From NCBI RefSeq assembly GCF_039724765.1, contig NZ_CP155729.1, forward strand, positions 3,047,501 through 3,111,500: DNA of 64,000 nucleotides, given 5' to 3'. Below the pieces are notes generated by a model. The model made no database searches, was not told where the DNA came from, and worked only from the letters and a program-made list of their open reading frames with translations. A program made the translations under genes and the position numbers. How positions within the stretch are numbered: the first letter of the stretch is position 1; each line of letters opens with the position of its first letter. The DNA is from Sagittula stellata E-37 (GTDB taxonomy: Bacteria; Pseudomonadota; Alphaproteobacteria; Rhodobacterales; Rhodobacteraceae). Below, piece by piece: positions 12,154 through 20,619 of the stretch.

Positions 12154-12969
12154 ATGCGCCGTATCGTTCACGCAGCCCTGCTGTCTCTTCTCGCAACCTC
12201 GCCGGCATTCGCGGCGAGCTGCATCACCGACCAAGGCTCTTTCGGCGCCTACAAGGCCGCGTTCGCCCAGCAAGCGGCATCGCGCGGCGTAGGCCAGCGT
12301 GGCCTGCAGGCGCTGCAGGGGGCACAGCTGTCCTCCATTACCTGGCGGTTCGAATCCCGCCCCTCCAGCCAGACGGGCGTGTCGCATGCCGACCCGGCGA
12401 CCTTCCTCGCCAAGCGCACCGGCGGATCGGCACAGGCCTTCGTGAACGCCGCGCGCTCCCGGATGAACAAAAACGCCAACCTTTTCAATTCCATCGAACG
12501 GCAATACGGCGTACCAGGCAGCGTGCTTGCGGTGATCTGGGGGCTTGAGACCTCTTGGGGCGGCTACCTTGGCAAGACGCCGATCGTCGGTGGCGCCGTG
12601 ACGCTGGCCTCCTACTGCCGCCGTCATCCGCGATTCGAACCCCACGCGGAAGCTGCGCTGATGATGGTCGACCGTGGCATGATTTCGCCCAACACGCAGG
12701 GCGGCCCCTCGGGTGAGCTGGGCCATATGCAGTTCCTCGCCGGCAACTGGATGCGCTACGGTGTCGATGCCAACGGCGACGGTCGGGCCGATCCCTACAA
12801 CGCCGCCGATGCCCTGGCCTCCGCAGCAAATCTCCTGCGCCAGAACGGTTGGCAGAAGGGTCAGCCGTTCGGAGAAGGCACGCGGAACTTCCGTGCCCTG
12901 TCGGCGTGGAACGACAGTGGCAACTACCAGCGCGCCATCGCCTATGCAGCCCAGGCCGTCGGCAACTGA
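12154..12969 (+). CDS. Lytic murein transglycosylase, MltB type
   Basis: The precursor has 271 residues. It has an N-terminal signal peptide (MRRIVHAALLSLLATSPAFA, cleavage near AFA-AS) and a SLT_2/MltB-like domain with the catalytic glutamate in IWGLETSWGGY. Further family blocks are GELGHMQFLAGNW and DANGDGRADPYNAADAL. These periplasmic enzymes cleave peptidoglycan to 1,6-anhydro-muropeptides. GGAGGA before the ATG at 12154 sets the start. There is no lipobox-like cysteine at the cleavage point, so it is probably soluble rather than a lipoprotein. Confidence 0.88.
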   Translation: MRRIVHAALLSLLATSPAFAASCITDQGSFGAYKAAFAQQAASRGVGQRGLQALQGAQLSSITWRFESRPSSQTGVSHADPATFLAKRTGGSAQAFVNAARSRMNKNANLFNSIERQYGVPGSVLAVIWGLETSWGGYLGKTPIVGGAVTLASYCRRHPRFEPHAEAALMMVDRGMISPNTQGGPSGELGHMQFLAGNWMRYGVDANGDGRADPYNAADALASAANLLRQNGWQKGQPFGEGTRNFRALSAWNDSGNYQRAIAYAAQAVGN

Positions 12970-13143
12970 TCGCCTGCGACCGAAGGGCGGAATGATCAAC
13001 CCAAAGTTGAACAAAAGTGCAACACTATCTCTTAAATTGACAAGAAAGTTGCGTCATTTCGCCCAAATCGAAACATGATCTGCGGGCACACATTGGCTAA
13101 CGCGGCGCATGCAGCGCCGCCCTGCCACACTGAGGACCCACGC

Positions 13144-13923
13144 ATGACAAAAGCCGAGTATCCCTACGCAGGTCTTGTTCTTCCCGACGCCACCGATCTG
13201 GATCCGGCGCCCTACGTCGAAAGCGCAGCCCGCGTGCTGGCGCGTCTCGACCCGGTGCCAGGCAAAGCGCCCAGCCGGTCTGTCCATGCCGACAAGGTCT
13301 TTGGGCGCCGCTACGGTATCCACGTCATCCCCGAGGAACAAAGCGTATATGGCCCGCGCGTCTTGCTGGAGGTCATCACCACCGATGGCGAGCCGCTCGA
13401 CGACGAAAAGGCCGCGCGCATCCTGTCCGACACTGTCCTGGCCGCACTCGACCATTCCTCTGCCGACATCCTCGAATGGTATTCGCCTGACGTTCTGCTC
13501 GACCGCGACGACTTCGTCCGTCTGCGGTCCTACGTGTCGCCGCATCGAATGCCAGAGCTCGATGCAGAGATGGAGAATGAACTGTTCGAACACGAGAACC
13601 TGAACGGCCATTTCAGCAAAACCTCTCCTGAAACGCCTACGCCCGAACCGGTGGAGGAGCGTCTCAACGCCGCCGAGTTACTCGAAACCTACGTGAAACT
13701 TGAACCGCAGGAACCGGTCAAGCGCCGCCTCTCCGTCGCGGGCTACATGATGACCGGCGTTCTTGGCATGGTTTACTTCCCGGCCGCCGTCTTCGTCTAC
13801 ATCGCCAGCCTGCGTGGCATGGACTTCCGCCTGGCGGCACAGACGCTGGCGGTCACGTGCCTTTTCTCCGTTCTCCACACCACACACCGCCTGGACGGTG
13901 TAATGAGCGCCCTGGTGAATTGA
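13144..13923 (+). CDS. Hypothetical membrane protein
   Basis: The product has 259 residues. The first 190 are acidic and soluble-looking, with a proline/glutamate-rich linker near residues 175-195. Two hydrophobic segments follow near the C-terminus (TGVLGMVYFPAAVFVYIAS and LAVTCLFSVLHTT). The ATG at 13144 is chosen because TGAGGACCC lies upstream and the longer frame starting at 13075 has an unconserved leader. I recognise no family. A stem-loop lies just after the stop. Confidence 0.65.
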   Translation: MTKAEYPYAGLVLPDATDLDPAPYVESAARVLARLDPVPGKAPSRSVHADKVFGRRYGIHVIPEEQSVYGPRVLLEVITTDGEPLDDEKAARILSDTVLAALDHSSADILEWYSPDVLLDRDDFVRLRSYVSPHRMPELDAEMENELFEHENLNGHFSKTSPETPTPEPVEERLNAAELLETYVKLEPQEPVKRRLSVAGYMMTGVLGMVYFPAAVFVYIASLRGMDFRLAAQTLAVTCLFSVLHTTHRLDGVMSALVN

Positions 13924-13929
13924 ACCCGC

Positions 13930-13965
13930 GGCCGGCGGTTGCCTGATGAGGCAATAGCGCCGGCC
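13930..13965 (+). terminator. Stem-loop after 13144-13923
   Basis: An interrupted stem pairs GGCCGGCG (13930-13937) with CGCCGGCC (13958-13965), and an inner stem pairs TTGCC with GGCAA. It lies seven bases after the stop codon. No T run follows, so it is a probable transcript end but not a classical terminator. Confidence 0.55.
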
Positions 13966-14107
13966 GACTCTATGACCTTGCAGGCTTCATCGACCGCGTC
14001 TTCGTTTGGAGAGGCCGACAGACCCGCGGCCTTCCAATTCCACCCGAAAAATGCGGACGAACGAGGCAGATCGGGTATTAGAATTCCCGCCCTGCTCGGG
14101 GCCGGAA

Positions 14108-14887
14108 TCAATCATCCGCAAAGAGATATGTGCCAAACTCCTCGGAAGCTTTCCGTGACAGAAACTCATCGCGGCCTATCGGCTTCAGAAACTCATCGTA
14201 TATGTTGGGATAAAAAGAAAGGGCATCCAAAAGCGCAGCCATCGCATCCATCCGCTTCGACTCGTCAAGGTAAGGCGCATGTGTCGAAAGGAACAATGCC
14301 GGACGGTTGTCTTCAAGATACTCCCGCATCGTCGGAATAAGATCGAACTCCGCACCTTCGGTGTCTATTTTTATCAAGCTGACATTTTCGGGCTGAGCCT
14401 TCTGAATAAAGTCGGCCCAGGTGATCGCAAGAACATGAACAAAATACTGTGCTTCGTTCTGCAACAAGCTGGTCTTGCTGTCGCCGGGGTTGTCTCCAAA
14501 CGTCGCCATTTTGAGAAGGCCGGCCTCGGCGGCAACGGCCACGCCCAGAGCGTGAACGTTATGCAGTTCGTTCAGATCAAGGTTCCAGTTCAGGAACCGC
14601 AACGCTGTCGGGTCGGGTTCGAAGCAATAGACCTGTTTGCATTGCTTGGCAGCGTGTAACACCGTAGGGCCGATCCACGCGCCGATATCGATATACGTCG
14701 CTTCGGGCGAAAGGTATTTCGTGATTACGTCGAAAGTGCTTGGCTCCCAGCGTTCTTGCGACGCGGCGCTCCAGAAAGCGAAATGATATGGATCGAGCTT
14801 GAAATCGTTCCCGCGAATGGTTGCCGGGAAATAGCCCTTCGCCCGATAATATGCGCGGCCAGCCGACTTAACAAATCCGAGTACCAT
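14108..14887 (-). CDS. FkbM-family SAM-dependent methyltransferase
   Basis: The 259-residue protein has the FkbM-type methyltransferase pattern. SAM-binding motif I (YIDIGAWIGPTVLHAA) comes at about residue 70, then FEPDPTALRFL. The family block IKIDTEGAEFDLIP is at about residue 170, followed by ALFLSTHAPY. These enzymes methylate sugars or small glycoconjugates, often for surface polysaccharides; the target is unknown here. The gene is visibly more AT-rich than its neighbours and stands alone, which suggests horizontal acquisition. Confidence 0.85.
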   Translation of the reverse strand: MVLGFVKSAGRAYYRAKGYFPATIRGNDFKLDPYHFAFWSAASQERWEPSTFDVITKYLSPEATYIDIGAWIGPTVLHAAKQCKQVYCFEPDPTALRFLNWNLDLNELHNVHALGVAVAAEAGLLKMATFGDNPGDSKTSLLQNEAQYFVHVLAITWADFIQKAQPENVSLIKIDTEGAEFDLIPTMREYLEDNRPALFLSTHAPYLDESKRMDAMAALLDALSFYPNIYDEFLKPIGRDEFLSRKASEEFGTYLFADD

Positions 14888-15128
14888 CGTGTTGAAATCT
14901 CTAAATGATTGCCTGTTCTTGAACCCATTCTAAACAAGGTTTGCCGTCACAAGTAAAGCGAGTCATGCTGTCGTTCGGCGGGTACGCTGGCATCGTGTGT
15001 CCGGGTTTCGCAGACGGCGCCAAGATCTTCGACGGGGTGGCCAAGAAAACCTCACCCCTTTCGCCGATCAGGGTCGGCAGTGACTGCGATGCTGTCGAAC
15101 GGCACCAAGCCCCCATGTGGGGCGAAAC

Positions 15129-15845
15129 CTACCGGGCCACGATGTATGTGTGGATCGAAAACACGACCGCGCCGGTCTGTGGCAACCGCACGAGGCATTG
15201 GCGTTCGCTGCGCGTGAAGGGTGCCGTTTCCTGGTCAACCTCCGGGCGGCGCGCGTTTTCCGACCGGGGCTGGAACAACGCGGGATCGTCATAGTTCAAC
15301 AGGTTGTAGCGCCACAGCGGCCGACCCGGCTGCAGCCCGTCGAACAACCGCTGCACCCGCTTGGCAAGCCCCTCGTCATAGACCTTGACCGGGTCATGTA
15401 TGCCCACCAACGGCCTGAGGAACTTCTCCGACAGGAGCCAACTTGCGGGGAAACACAAAACCGCGCCGGTCAGAACGTGGACGCCGTCCCGTGGTTGCAT
15501 GAGGCACAAATCCTCCTGCACAATCACCCCAAGGGTGCCCAAGGGGTCGCTGCGATCGGCCTCGACGACACGACCGTCAGGACAGAAAATGCGCTCCCCC
15601 TCTCGTGAAAACCCTTCCGGCAGGTGCGCCAGCACGAGATCCAGCAATTCCCCTGCCGCCGCCTTGGCGTCCGGATCGAGCCGCAGCACATCGGTCCGCC
15701 GCTCGGACAAAAGCCTGACGCGTTCCGCCATCTGTCCAGCGTAAGCCTCGTCCACCTGCAGCCAGTCGGCCATGTCGAAGGGAGCGACACCCGGCAAGCG
15801 GCGTGGAGTCGAGACATCGTAGGGAAGGCGTTTCTGCAGGATCAT
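15129..15845 (-). CDS. DUF3445 haem-dependent oxidative N-demethylase-like protein
   Basis: The product has 238 residues, starting at ATG 15845 (MILQKRLPYD). The order of conserved pieces matches the DUF3445 family: an N-terminal DMADWLQVDEAYAGQMAER block, VIVQEDLCLMQ, LTGAVLCFPASW and a C-terminal WRYNLLNYDDPALFQPR. Characterised members are haem-dependent N-demethylases acting on small methylamines. No methylamine-pathway partner genes lie nearby, so the substrate is open. A longer frame extends 87 residues upstream but is unlikely to be translated. Confidence 0.75.
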   Translation of the reverse strand: MILQKRLPYDVSTPRRLPGVAPFDMADWLQVDEAYAGQMAERVRLLSERRTDVLRLDPDAKAAAGELLDLVLAHLPEGFSREGERIFCPDGRVVEADRSDPLGTLGVIVQEDLCLMQPRDGVHVLTGAVLCFPASWLLSEKFLRPLVGIHDPVKVYDEGLAKRVQRLFDGLQPGRPLWRYNLLNYDDPALFQPRSENARRPEVDQETAPFTRSERQCLVRLPQTGAVVFSIHTYIVAR

Positions 15846-16364
15846 GCCCGCATTTAAGGTCAGCGCCGCTGACCCGTCCACCCCGAACATGGACCGCGAC
15901 CACGACCTGGACGACGCGCCGCTGTTTTGCGATGCCATCCGCCCCACCACACCACGTCGGACGTGACATCCCGCGACCGGCCGCGAAACGGCTCTGTGAT
16001 CGACCGACATCGCCCCTGACGATGTATGGCAGGGCGTGTGCTGTAAGGGACCTGGAACACCTGCGTCCCGTTCAGCTCGAACGCCCGGCCAAATCCCGTG
16101 GGCCATCTGCGTTTCGCAAACATCTCGGCTCCCGGTCCGAGCGCAGACACCAATCGTTCATGACAATGAGCCGAGTCGCGAATACCATATTGCCTCTGGC
16201 AGGTTTTGCCCGTATCCGACGACCAAGGTGCCGGGCACCTGCCGCCTGCGGACGCGAGTCACGGTGAAGCCCGGATAATGACGACATCTCACCCCCGAAG
16301 CATTTCGCAGGTGGGCAATGCAGGCTCCCTCCCGATCCGAAATGCCTCCCCGGAGGAGTGAGCG
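15846..16364. other. Gene-free 0.5 kb between DUF3445 gene and MATE gene
   Basis: No convincing reading frame is present; the open frames here have no recognisable homology. The only distinct structure I see is the 15-base perfect palindrome at 16226-16240. The segment must hold the promoters of the two divergent neighbours. Confidence 0.5.
16226..16240. promoter_or_regulatory. Perfect 15-base palindrome upstream of MATE gene
   Basis: AGGTGCC-G-GGCACCT lies about 125 bases before the MATE transporter start. It could be an operator for an unlinked repressor. The palindrome is seen; the function is speculation. Confidence 0.35.
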
Positions 16365-17759
16365 ATGTCTGTCGGACCCGCCCCACGAACCATTGAGAAC
16401 CGATTTCTGACCCGATCCGTCGGACGCCTGTTCCTGTCGAATGCCCTGCCAATGGCTGTGGTCATGTCGATGGGCGGCCTCCTCAACGTGATCGACGGAG
16501 TATTCGTCGGCCGCTTCGTCGGCGCGCAGGCCCTGGCCGCGGTCAGCCTGGCCTTTCCTGTCGTCATGCTGCTGACCGCGCTGACCACCCTTGCCGGCGG
16601 TGGCATGTCGAGCCTGTTCGCCCGCCATCTGGGCGCCGGGGATCGCACACAGGCGGGTGCGGTCTTCGCGGCTGCCCACGGGCTGGCCATGGCCATCGGC
16701 GCGGCGCTGGTCATCGGAGCGCTGACGCTCGGCCCCGCTGTCGTCTCGACGCTTGCCGCCGGAAACGCAGAGATCGCAGGGATGGCGCAGCGCTACCTGT
16801 TGATCCTGATCCTTGGCGCTCCGATCCAGTTCGGGCTGGGCCTGCACGCCGATGCGCTCAGGAACGAGGGCCGCGCCGGGCTGATAGCCCTGCTCTCGGT
16901 ACTGGTGAACCTGCTGAACATCGGCGCGAATTATGTGGCCATCGTGCTTCTCGGGCTTGGCGTGGCAGGCTCGGCCATTGGCACCGTGTGCGCGCAGGCG
17001 CTTGGCCTCGCCCTGCTGCTGGGCGTGCGGGCACGCGACGACGAGCTTCTGCCGCTTGGCACGCTCCGGCACGCCAACTGGCTGTCGGGTTGGGGCCGGA
17101 TCCTCTCGCTCGGTCTGCCGCTTTGCCTGACTTTCGTCGGGATGGCCGTTGTGGCAAGCACCGTGCTTCTCGTCATCGGCACCGCCACGGCGGATCATGC
17201 CGCATATGTCGCAGCCTACGGCGTGGTGACGCGCCTCCTCGGACTGGCCTTCCTGCCGCAGATGGCCATCGCCCTGACCGTCCAGAGCATCACCGGCCAC
17301 AACGCTGGCGCAGGCCGCATGGACCGGGCACGCGATGCCCTGCGGCTGGCCATGGCAAGCGCGTTTGTCTGGTGTCTTGGCGTGACGTTCTGCGCGACCT
17401 TCGCCGGTCAACCGTTGGGCGCGCTGTTCTCGAACGACCCGCAGGTCATTTCAGCGGTTGGCGCGGTCCTGCGCCCGATGACCGCTCTCTATGCCGCCAC
17501 CGGGCCGGTCCTCGTCCTGGCCCTGCATTTCCAGGCATTGGGTCATCCGCTGCGGACGGCTGCGCTGACACTGGTCAAACCCTGGGTGTTGACGCCAATA
17601 CTGCTCGTCGTCCTGAATGCCCATGCCGGGATCGACGGCCTGTGGTTCGCCTTCCCCATCGCCGATGCCGCGCTGTTTTTGCTGGCTCTGGCTCTGGTTG
17701 TCCGCGCCCGCCTGAGCACGGCAACCTCGGCATCCCCCTCTGCCACGGAGGCAACATGA
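16365..17759 (+). CDS. MATE-family multidrug efflux transporter
   Basis: The 464-residue inner-membrane protein has about twelve hydrophobic segments and two MatE halves. Family features include the first-helix region LPMAVVMSMGGLLNVIDGVFVGRFVG and the mid-protein LGLPLCL block that opens the second half. MATE proteins export cationic drugs in exchange for Na+ or H+. GGAGGAG seven bases upstream fixes the start. The stop overlaps the ATG of the next gene (ATGA), so the two are translationally coupled. Confidence 0.9.
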   Translation: MSVGPAPRTIENRFLTRSVGRLFLSNALPMAVVMSMGGLLNVIDGVFVGRFVGAQALAAVSLAFPVVMLLTALTTLAGGGMSSLFARHLGAGDRTQAGAVFAAAHGLAMAIGAALVIGALTLGPAVVSTLAAGNAEIAGMAQRYLLILILGAPIQFGLGLHADALRNEGRAGLIALLSVLVNLLNIGANYVAIVLLGLGVAGSAIGTVCAQALGLALLLGVRARDDELLPLGTLRHANWLSGWGRILSLGLPLCLTFVGMAVVASTVLLVIGTATADHAAYVAAYGVVTRLLGLAFLPQMAIALTVQSITGHNAGAGRMDRARDALRLAMASAFVWCLGVTFCATFAGQPLGALFSNDPQVISAVGAVLRPMTALYAATGPVLVLALHFQALGHPLRTAALTLVKPWVLTPILLVVLNAHAGIDGLWFAFPIADAALFLLALALVVRARLSTATSASPSATEAT

Positions 17760-18187
17760 CACAGCCGACACTCGATTTCGTGAAAGCCCAGGCCAAGGCG
17801 CTCCGGCGCGCCTTGCAAGCCGAGGGCACGACGATCAGCCACGCCCGGTCCCTCGAACTCGTCGCCCTGCAGTACGGCGCGCGGGACTGGAATACGCTGC
17901 ATGCCCGCCTTGGCAAAGGCGGCGCCGAAACGGGCCTTGCCTTGGGCGCACAGGTGTCGGGCCACTACCTGGGGCAGGCCTACACGGGACGGATCGTCTC
18001 TCTCTCGGGTCCCGCCGGCCATCGCCACGTCGAGATCGCGCTGGATCAACCGATCGACACCGTGGTGTTCGACAGCTTTTCGAACTGGCGTCACCGTATT
18101 CGCGGAATCGTCGGCAAGGATGGCCGCAGCCGTCGCAGAACATCGGACGGCACACCGCATCTGACGGTGGAGAAATCGCTGCCCTGA
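17756..18187 (+). CDS. Small 'glyoxalase superfamily' type protein
   Basis: The product has 143 residues and starts at ATG 17756, overlapping the MATE stop by four bases. The N-terminal block (KAQAKALRRAL, TISHARSLELVALQYGARDW) is the conserved start of a small family annotated as a glyoxalase-superfamily protein. The rest is a beta-rich domain. I see no clear set of metal-ligand residues, so enzyme activity is uncertain. Coupling to an efflux pump suggests a resistance or binding role, but this is only context. Confidence 0.6.
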   Translation: MTQPTLDFVKAQAKALRRALQAEGTTISHARSLELVALQYGARDWNTLHARLGKGGAETGLALGAQVSGHYLGQAYTGRIVSLSGPAGHRHVEIALDQPIDTVVFDSFSNWRHRIRGIVGKDGRSRRRTSDGTPHLTVEKSLP

Positions 18188-18602
18188 CAAAGCGATCTGC
18201 GTGCAGCAACCATCCCGGTTTGTCCGCCCGGTTTATCCAGCTTCAAAGGCGGTAGCTTGCCCCAAGCTGCCGTCGAACACTCCGTCGAATGAGTCCCGGA
18301 TTCCCGTAAGAAAATCGGACTGTTGTCACGGCACAGCAAGTGGCCCAAGACCTGCCCCTGCGCGCCCCGGTGTCAACACAACCAACGCCATCCAGACCTG
18401 TCGCGTGTACCTTACCGAGCCTCTCGGCCCTCTGAAGGCCCATGCCACGCGAACTTCGACCCGGAGCCTCAGCCAGCCCCCTCAGGCCCTTAGCGATTGC
18501 ACTGACAGGCGCCCCCCTTCTGGACGATGAGTAGCATCCAAATGGGCCCTCCGCCCCCTGCGTACATCGCGCAGCGATACTGACGACTTTCTAATGAGAA
18601 AA
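18188..18602. other. Gene-free 0.4 kb left of the island boundary
   Basis: I see no supported gene. The right end contains the tRNA-like direct repeat that begins at 18603; the rest is unremarkable, apparently non-coding DNA. Confidence 0.5.
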
Positions 18603-18624
18603 TGGTGCGATCGAAAAGACTCGA
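18603..18624 (-). repeat. tRNA-Leu 3'-end remnant; putative left attachment site
   Basis: On the plus strand this reads TGGTGCG-A-TCGA-A-AAGACTCGA. It matches 39092-39113 (the T-loop to CCA end of tRNA-Leu(GAG)) at 20 of 22 positions, both differences being G to A. The match ends within the T-loop, and the rest of the tRNA is absent. Same-orientation repeats of a tRNA 3' end are the classic footprint of integration by a tyrosine recombinase. No integrase gene is visible. Confidence 0.6.
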
Positions 18625-18639
18625 TTTTGGAAAAGCTTA

Positions 18640-18814
18640 GGACGTGTTGACAAAAGGGATTCACAGTTCGGGCTGATCGTGATTCAAGCTGGTATCTGCG
18701 ATGGAGACCCGCTTGGCACGAGACCTGATGTCGGACGAGGAATGGGCGTTCTTTGAGCGTTTCATCCGGACAGTCCGCGCCCCGAACGGGCGCAAACCTA
18801 CCAACCACCGGCTA
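18640..18814 (+). mobile_element. Truncated IS427-like (IS5 family) copy A, 5' end
   Basis: These 175 bases carry an IS terminal repeat (GGACGTGTTGACAAAAGG) and the first codons of a transposase (MSDEEWAFFERFIRTVR). They are an almost perfect inverted copy (one mismatch seen) of 19491-19665 in the neighbouring element. The element is flanked on the left by TA and is cut off at 18814, where copy B starts. Confidence 0.85.
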
Positions 18815-19665
18815 GGTCATGTTGACAAATGGCGCACCCAAAGGCGTATCGACGTGATGTCGATGAAGCCCAGGAAGCTCTCCGCAGTTTTGTCGTAGCG
18901 GGTGGCGACGCGGCGGGCGTTCTTCAGCTTGTTGAAGCACCGTTCGACCAGGTTGCGCAGTCGGTATAGTGATCGGTCCACGCCAACGCGCTTTTTGCGG
19001 GACTTGCGCATTGGAATGACCGGCAGGACATCCCGTTTGTCCATGGTTTCCCGAATGCTGTCAGCGTCATAGCCTCAGTCGGCCAGCAGGACGCTTGGGG
19101 TCGGCATGTTGTCCGCCATGACCAGATCGAAGCCGAGATAGTCGAAGGTTTGCCCCGCGGTTATCTCCGTCCTCATGGGCAGCCCTGCTGCATTGTCGAG
19201 GAGATGGATTTTGGTCGTGAAGCCACCTCTTGAGCGGCCAAAACCCTCTCGCGGAGTCCCCCTTTAGCGCCCGCTGCCTGATGAGGGGCGCGAACCACGG
19301 TGCTGTCGATCATTTGCAGGGCGTGCGGGACCGCGCCGCTTTCGATCAGGGCGTCCATGATCTGCTCCCAGAGCCCCGGCAGCGTCCAGCGCCGGAACTG
19401 GCGGTAGATGCTTGACCACTTGCCGAACTCTTCCCGCAGATCGCGCCAGGGAGACCCCGTGCGCGCGATCCAGAAAATCCCATCAAGAACTAGCCGGTGG
19501 TTGGTAGGTTTGCGCCCGTTCGGGGCGCGGACTGTCCGGATGAAACGCTCAAAGAACGCCCATTCCTCGTCCGACATCAGGTCTCGTGCCAAGCGGGTCT
19601 CCATCGCAGATACCAGCTTGAATCACGATCAGCCCGAACTGTGAATACCTTTTGTCAACACGTCC
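18815..19665 (-). mobile_element. IS427-like (IS5 family) element, copy B
   Basis: This is an 851-bp insertion sequence. Its ends are imperfect inverted repeats (GGTCATGTTGACAAATGG on the left; GGACGTGTTGACAAAAGG on the right, read inward). It is flanked by TA on both sides (18813-18814 and 19666-19667), the expected 2-bp target duplication. It inserted into copy A. The rest of copy A is missing to the right, so a deletion followed the insertion. Confidence 0.85.
18817..19604 (-). pseudogene. IS427-like transposase, frameshifted and with in-frame stop
   Basis: The first part (19604 to about 19243) encodes an orfA-type DDE transposase start (SDEEWAFFERF, GSPWRDLREEFGKW, DSTVVRAP). Homology then moves by -1 near 19243 into GRSRGGFTTKIHL, which may be the natural orfA/orfB frameshift of this group. 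However, the second part also has a TGA at 19077-19075 where the family has the Arg of DRGYDAD. After that, RNLVERCFNKLKNARRVATRYDK continues to the end. The nonsense codon makes this copy probably inactive. Confidence 0.8.
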
Positions 19666-19689
19666 TAAAGTGAATCCTCATCGCTGATA

Positions 19690-19979
19690 TGTGCAACAAG
19701 CCCGCACTCGATCCCCGTGCTTTGGCACCAGCTCAGCACCGCCAGCCACGTCAGCTCGGTTCCGTTGCCCGAGACCACCATCGCCGGTCGGCCACGCTGC
19801 ATGATCAGCCCATCGAGTTCTCGCACGGCGCGCAGGCCGGACAGCGAGGTGTCCGCCACCAGCGCCAGGCGTTCCCGGCCATAGTCGTCGACCACGACCA
19901 GAACCCGGAAGCGGCGGCCATCCGGCAGCGACGTCGCGACACGAGCGACCAAGCGCTTGGCACCTCTGCGCCGCCGCAT
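19690..19979 (-). pseudogene. IS3-family OrfB (integrase core) fragment
   Basis: The middle of an IS3-type transposase is recognisable: RFRVLVVVDDYGRERLALVADTSLSG and GRPAMVVSGNGTELT, the latter normally SDNGTE. Both ends are missing. After SWCQSTGIE the sequence diverges, and the upstream zinc-finger and helix region is absent. It is a dead fragment in the IS cluster. Confidence 0.8.
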
Positions 19980-20287
19980 GTCCGCTCAGAGCCCAAGGTG
20001 CCGGATGCTGCGCTGTGAACGAAGGTCGACTATTGCTCGGCGTTGTTGCACAACCTGAGCCGATAAGGATTCACAGACCGAATCCAGCAAGTAAGTAGGG
20101 CGGCATGCCGAAGCCTGCACCTACCCGCTTCCGCACGACGAACTGGTCCGCCTACACTGCCGCGCTCCGCAAGCGCGGTGAGGTGCTGATCTGGTTCGAC
20201 AAGGACATGAGGTGGCGCGCGCCGCACGACGGTCGCGCAGGCAGGCCACCGGTTTTCTCCGATGCGGCGATCCAGTTCTGCTTGTCC

Positions 20288-20328
20288 ACTTCCCGGCAGG
20301 GTATTGCACAGCAATGTCCCGAGAGGGG
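20288..20328. repeat. Mini palindromic insertion, copy 1 (41 bp)
   Basis: This is extra DNA between codons for CLS and IKVL of the transposase. It contains a hairpin (ATTGC-ACA-GCAAT) and conserved ends. Its core matches the reverse complement of copy 2 at 27 of 32 positions by eye. Confidence 0.65.
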
Positions 20329-20505
20329 ATCAAAGTTCTGATCAGGCTTCCTCTGCGACAGACCGTAGAGATGGTCGCCGGGCTCGTGCGGCAGGCGGGG
20401 CTCGACTGGCCCGTTCCGGACGCGTCCACGCTCTGCCGCCGGCAGAATACCCTGGCGGTGCAGATCCCGTATCGGCGTGCCGATGGCCCGCTGGATCTGC
20501 TCGTG

Positions 20506-20546
20506 GCCTCTCGGGACATCGCTGCGTGATGCCCTGCCAGATGACA
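20506..20546. repeat. Mini palindromic insertion, copy 2 (41 bp, inverted)
   Basis: Same length as copy 1 and in the opposite orientation, inserted between the codons for DLLV and DSTGIK. It contains a hairpin with CATC and GATG arms. It begins with CCTCTC and has TGCC near its other end, as do the other copies read in this direction. Confidence 0.65.
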
Positions 20547-20580
20547 GACAGCACCGGCATCAAGTTTCTCGGCGATGGTG

Positions 20581-20619
20581 CCCTCTCATGGTTTGCAAGC
20601 AAACCATTGCCGGGTCCTA
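20581..20619. repeat. Mini palindromic insertion, copy 3 (about 39 bp)
   Basis: Extra DNA between the codons for GDG and WQARKHG. It has a strong hairpin (ATGGTTTGC-AA-GCAAACCAT). It starts CCCTCTC and has TGCCGGG near its end, like copy 1 read in reverse. The exact boundaries are uncertain by one to two bases. Confidence 0.5.

Noticed and set aside
14901..15116. 71-codon minus-strand frame between the FkbM and DUF3445 genes
   Set aside because: No homology, no good ribosome-binding site and atypical composition; treated as non-coding.
18603..18660. A second complete tRNA-Leu at the left island end
   Set aside because: Only the last 22 bases of the tRNA are recognisable; the anticodon arm and the 5' half are absent.
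18701..18898. 65-codon plus-strand frame starting METRLARDLMSDEEW as a small gene
   Set aside because: It is the truncated 5' end of IS copy A running into copy B, not an independent gene.
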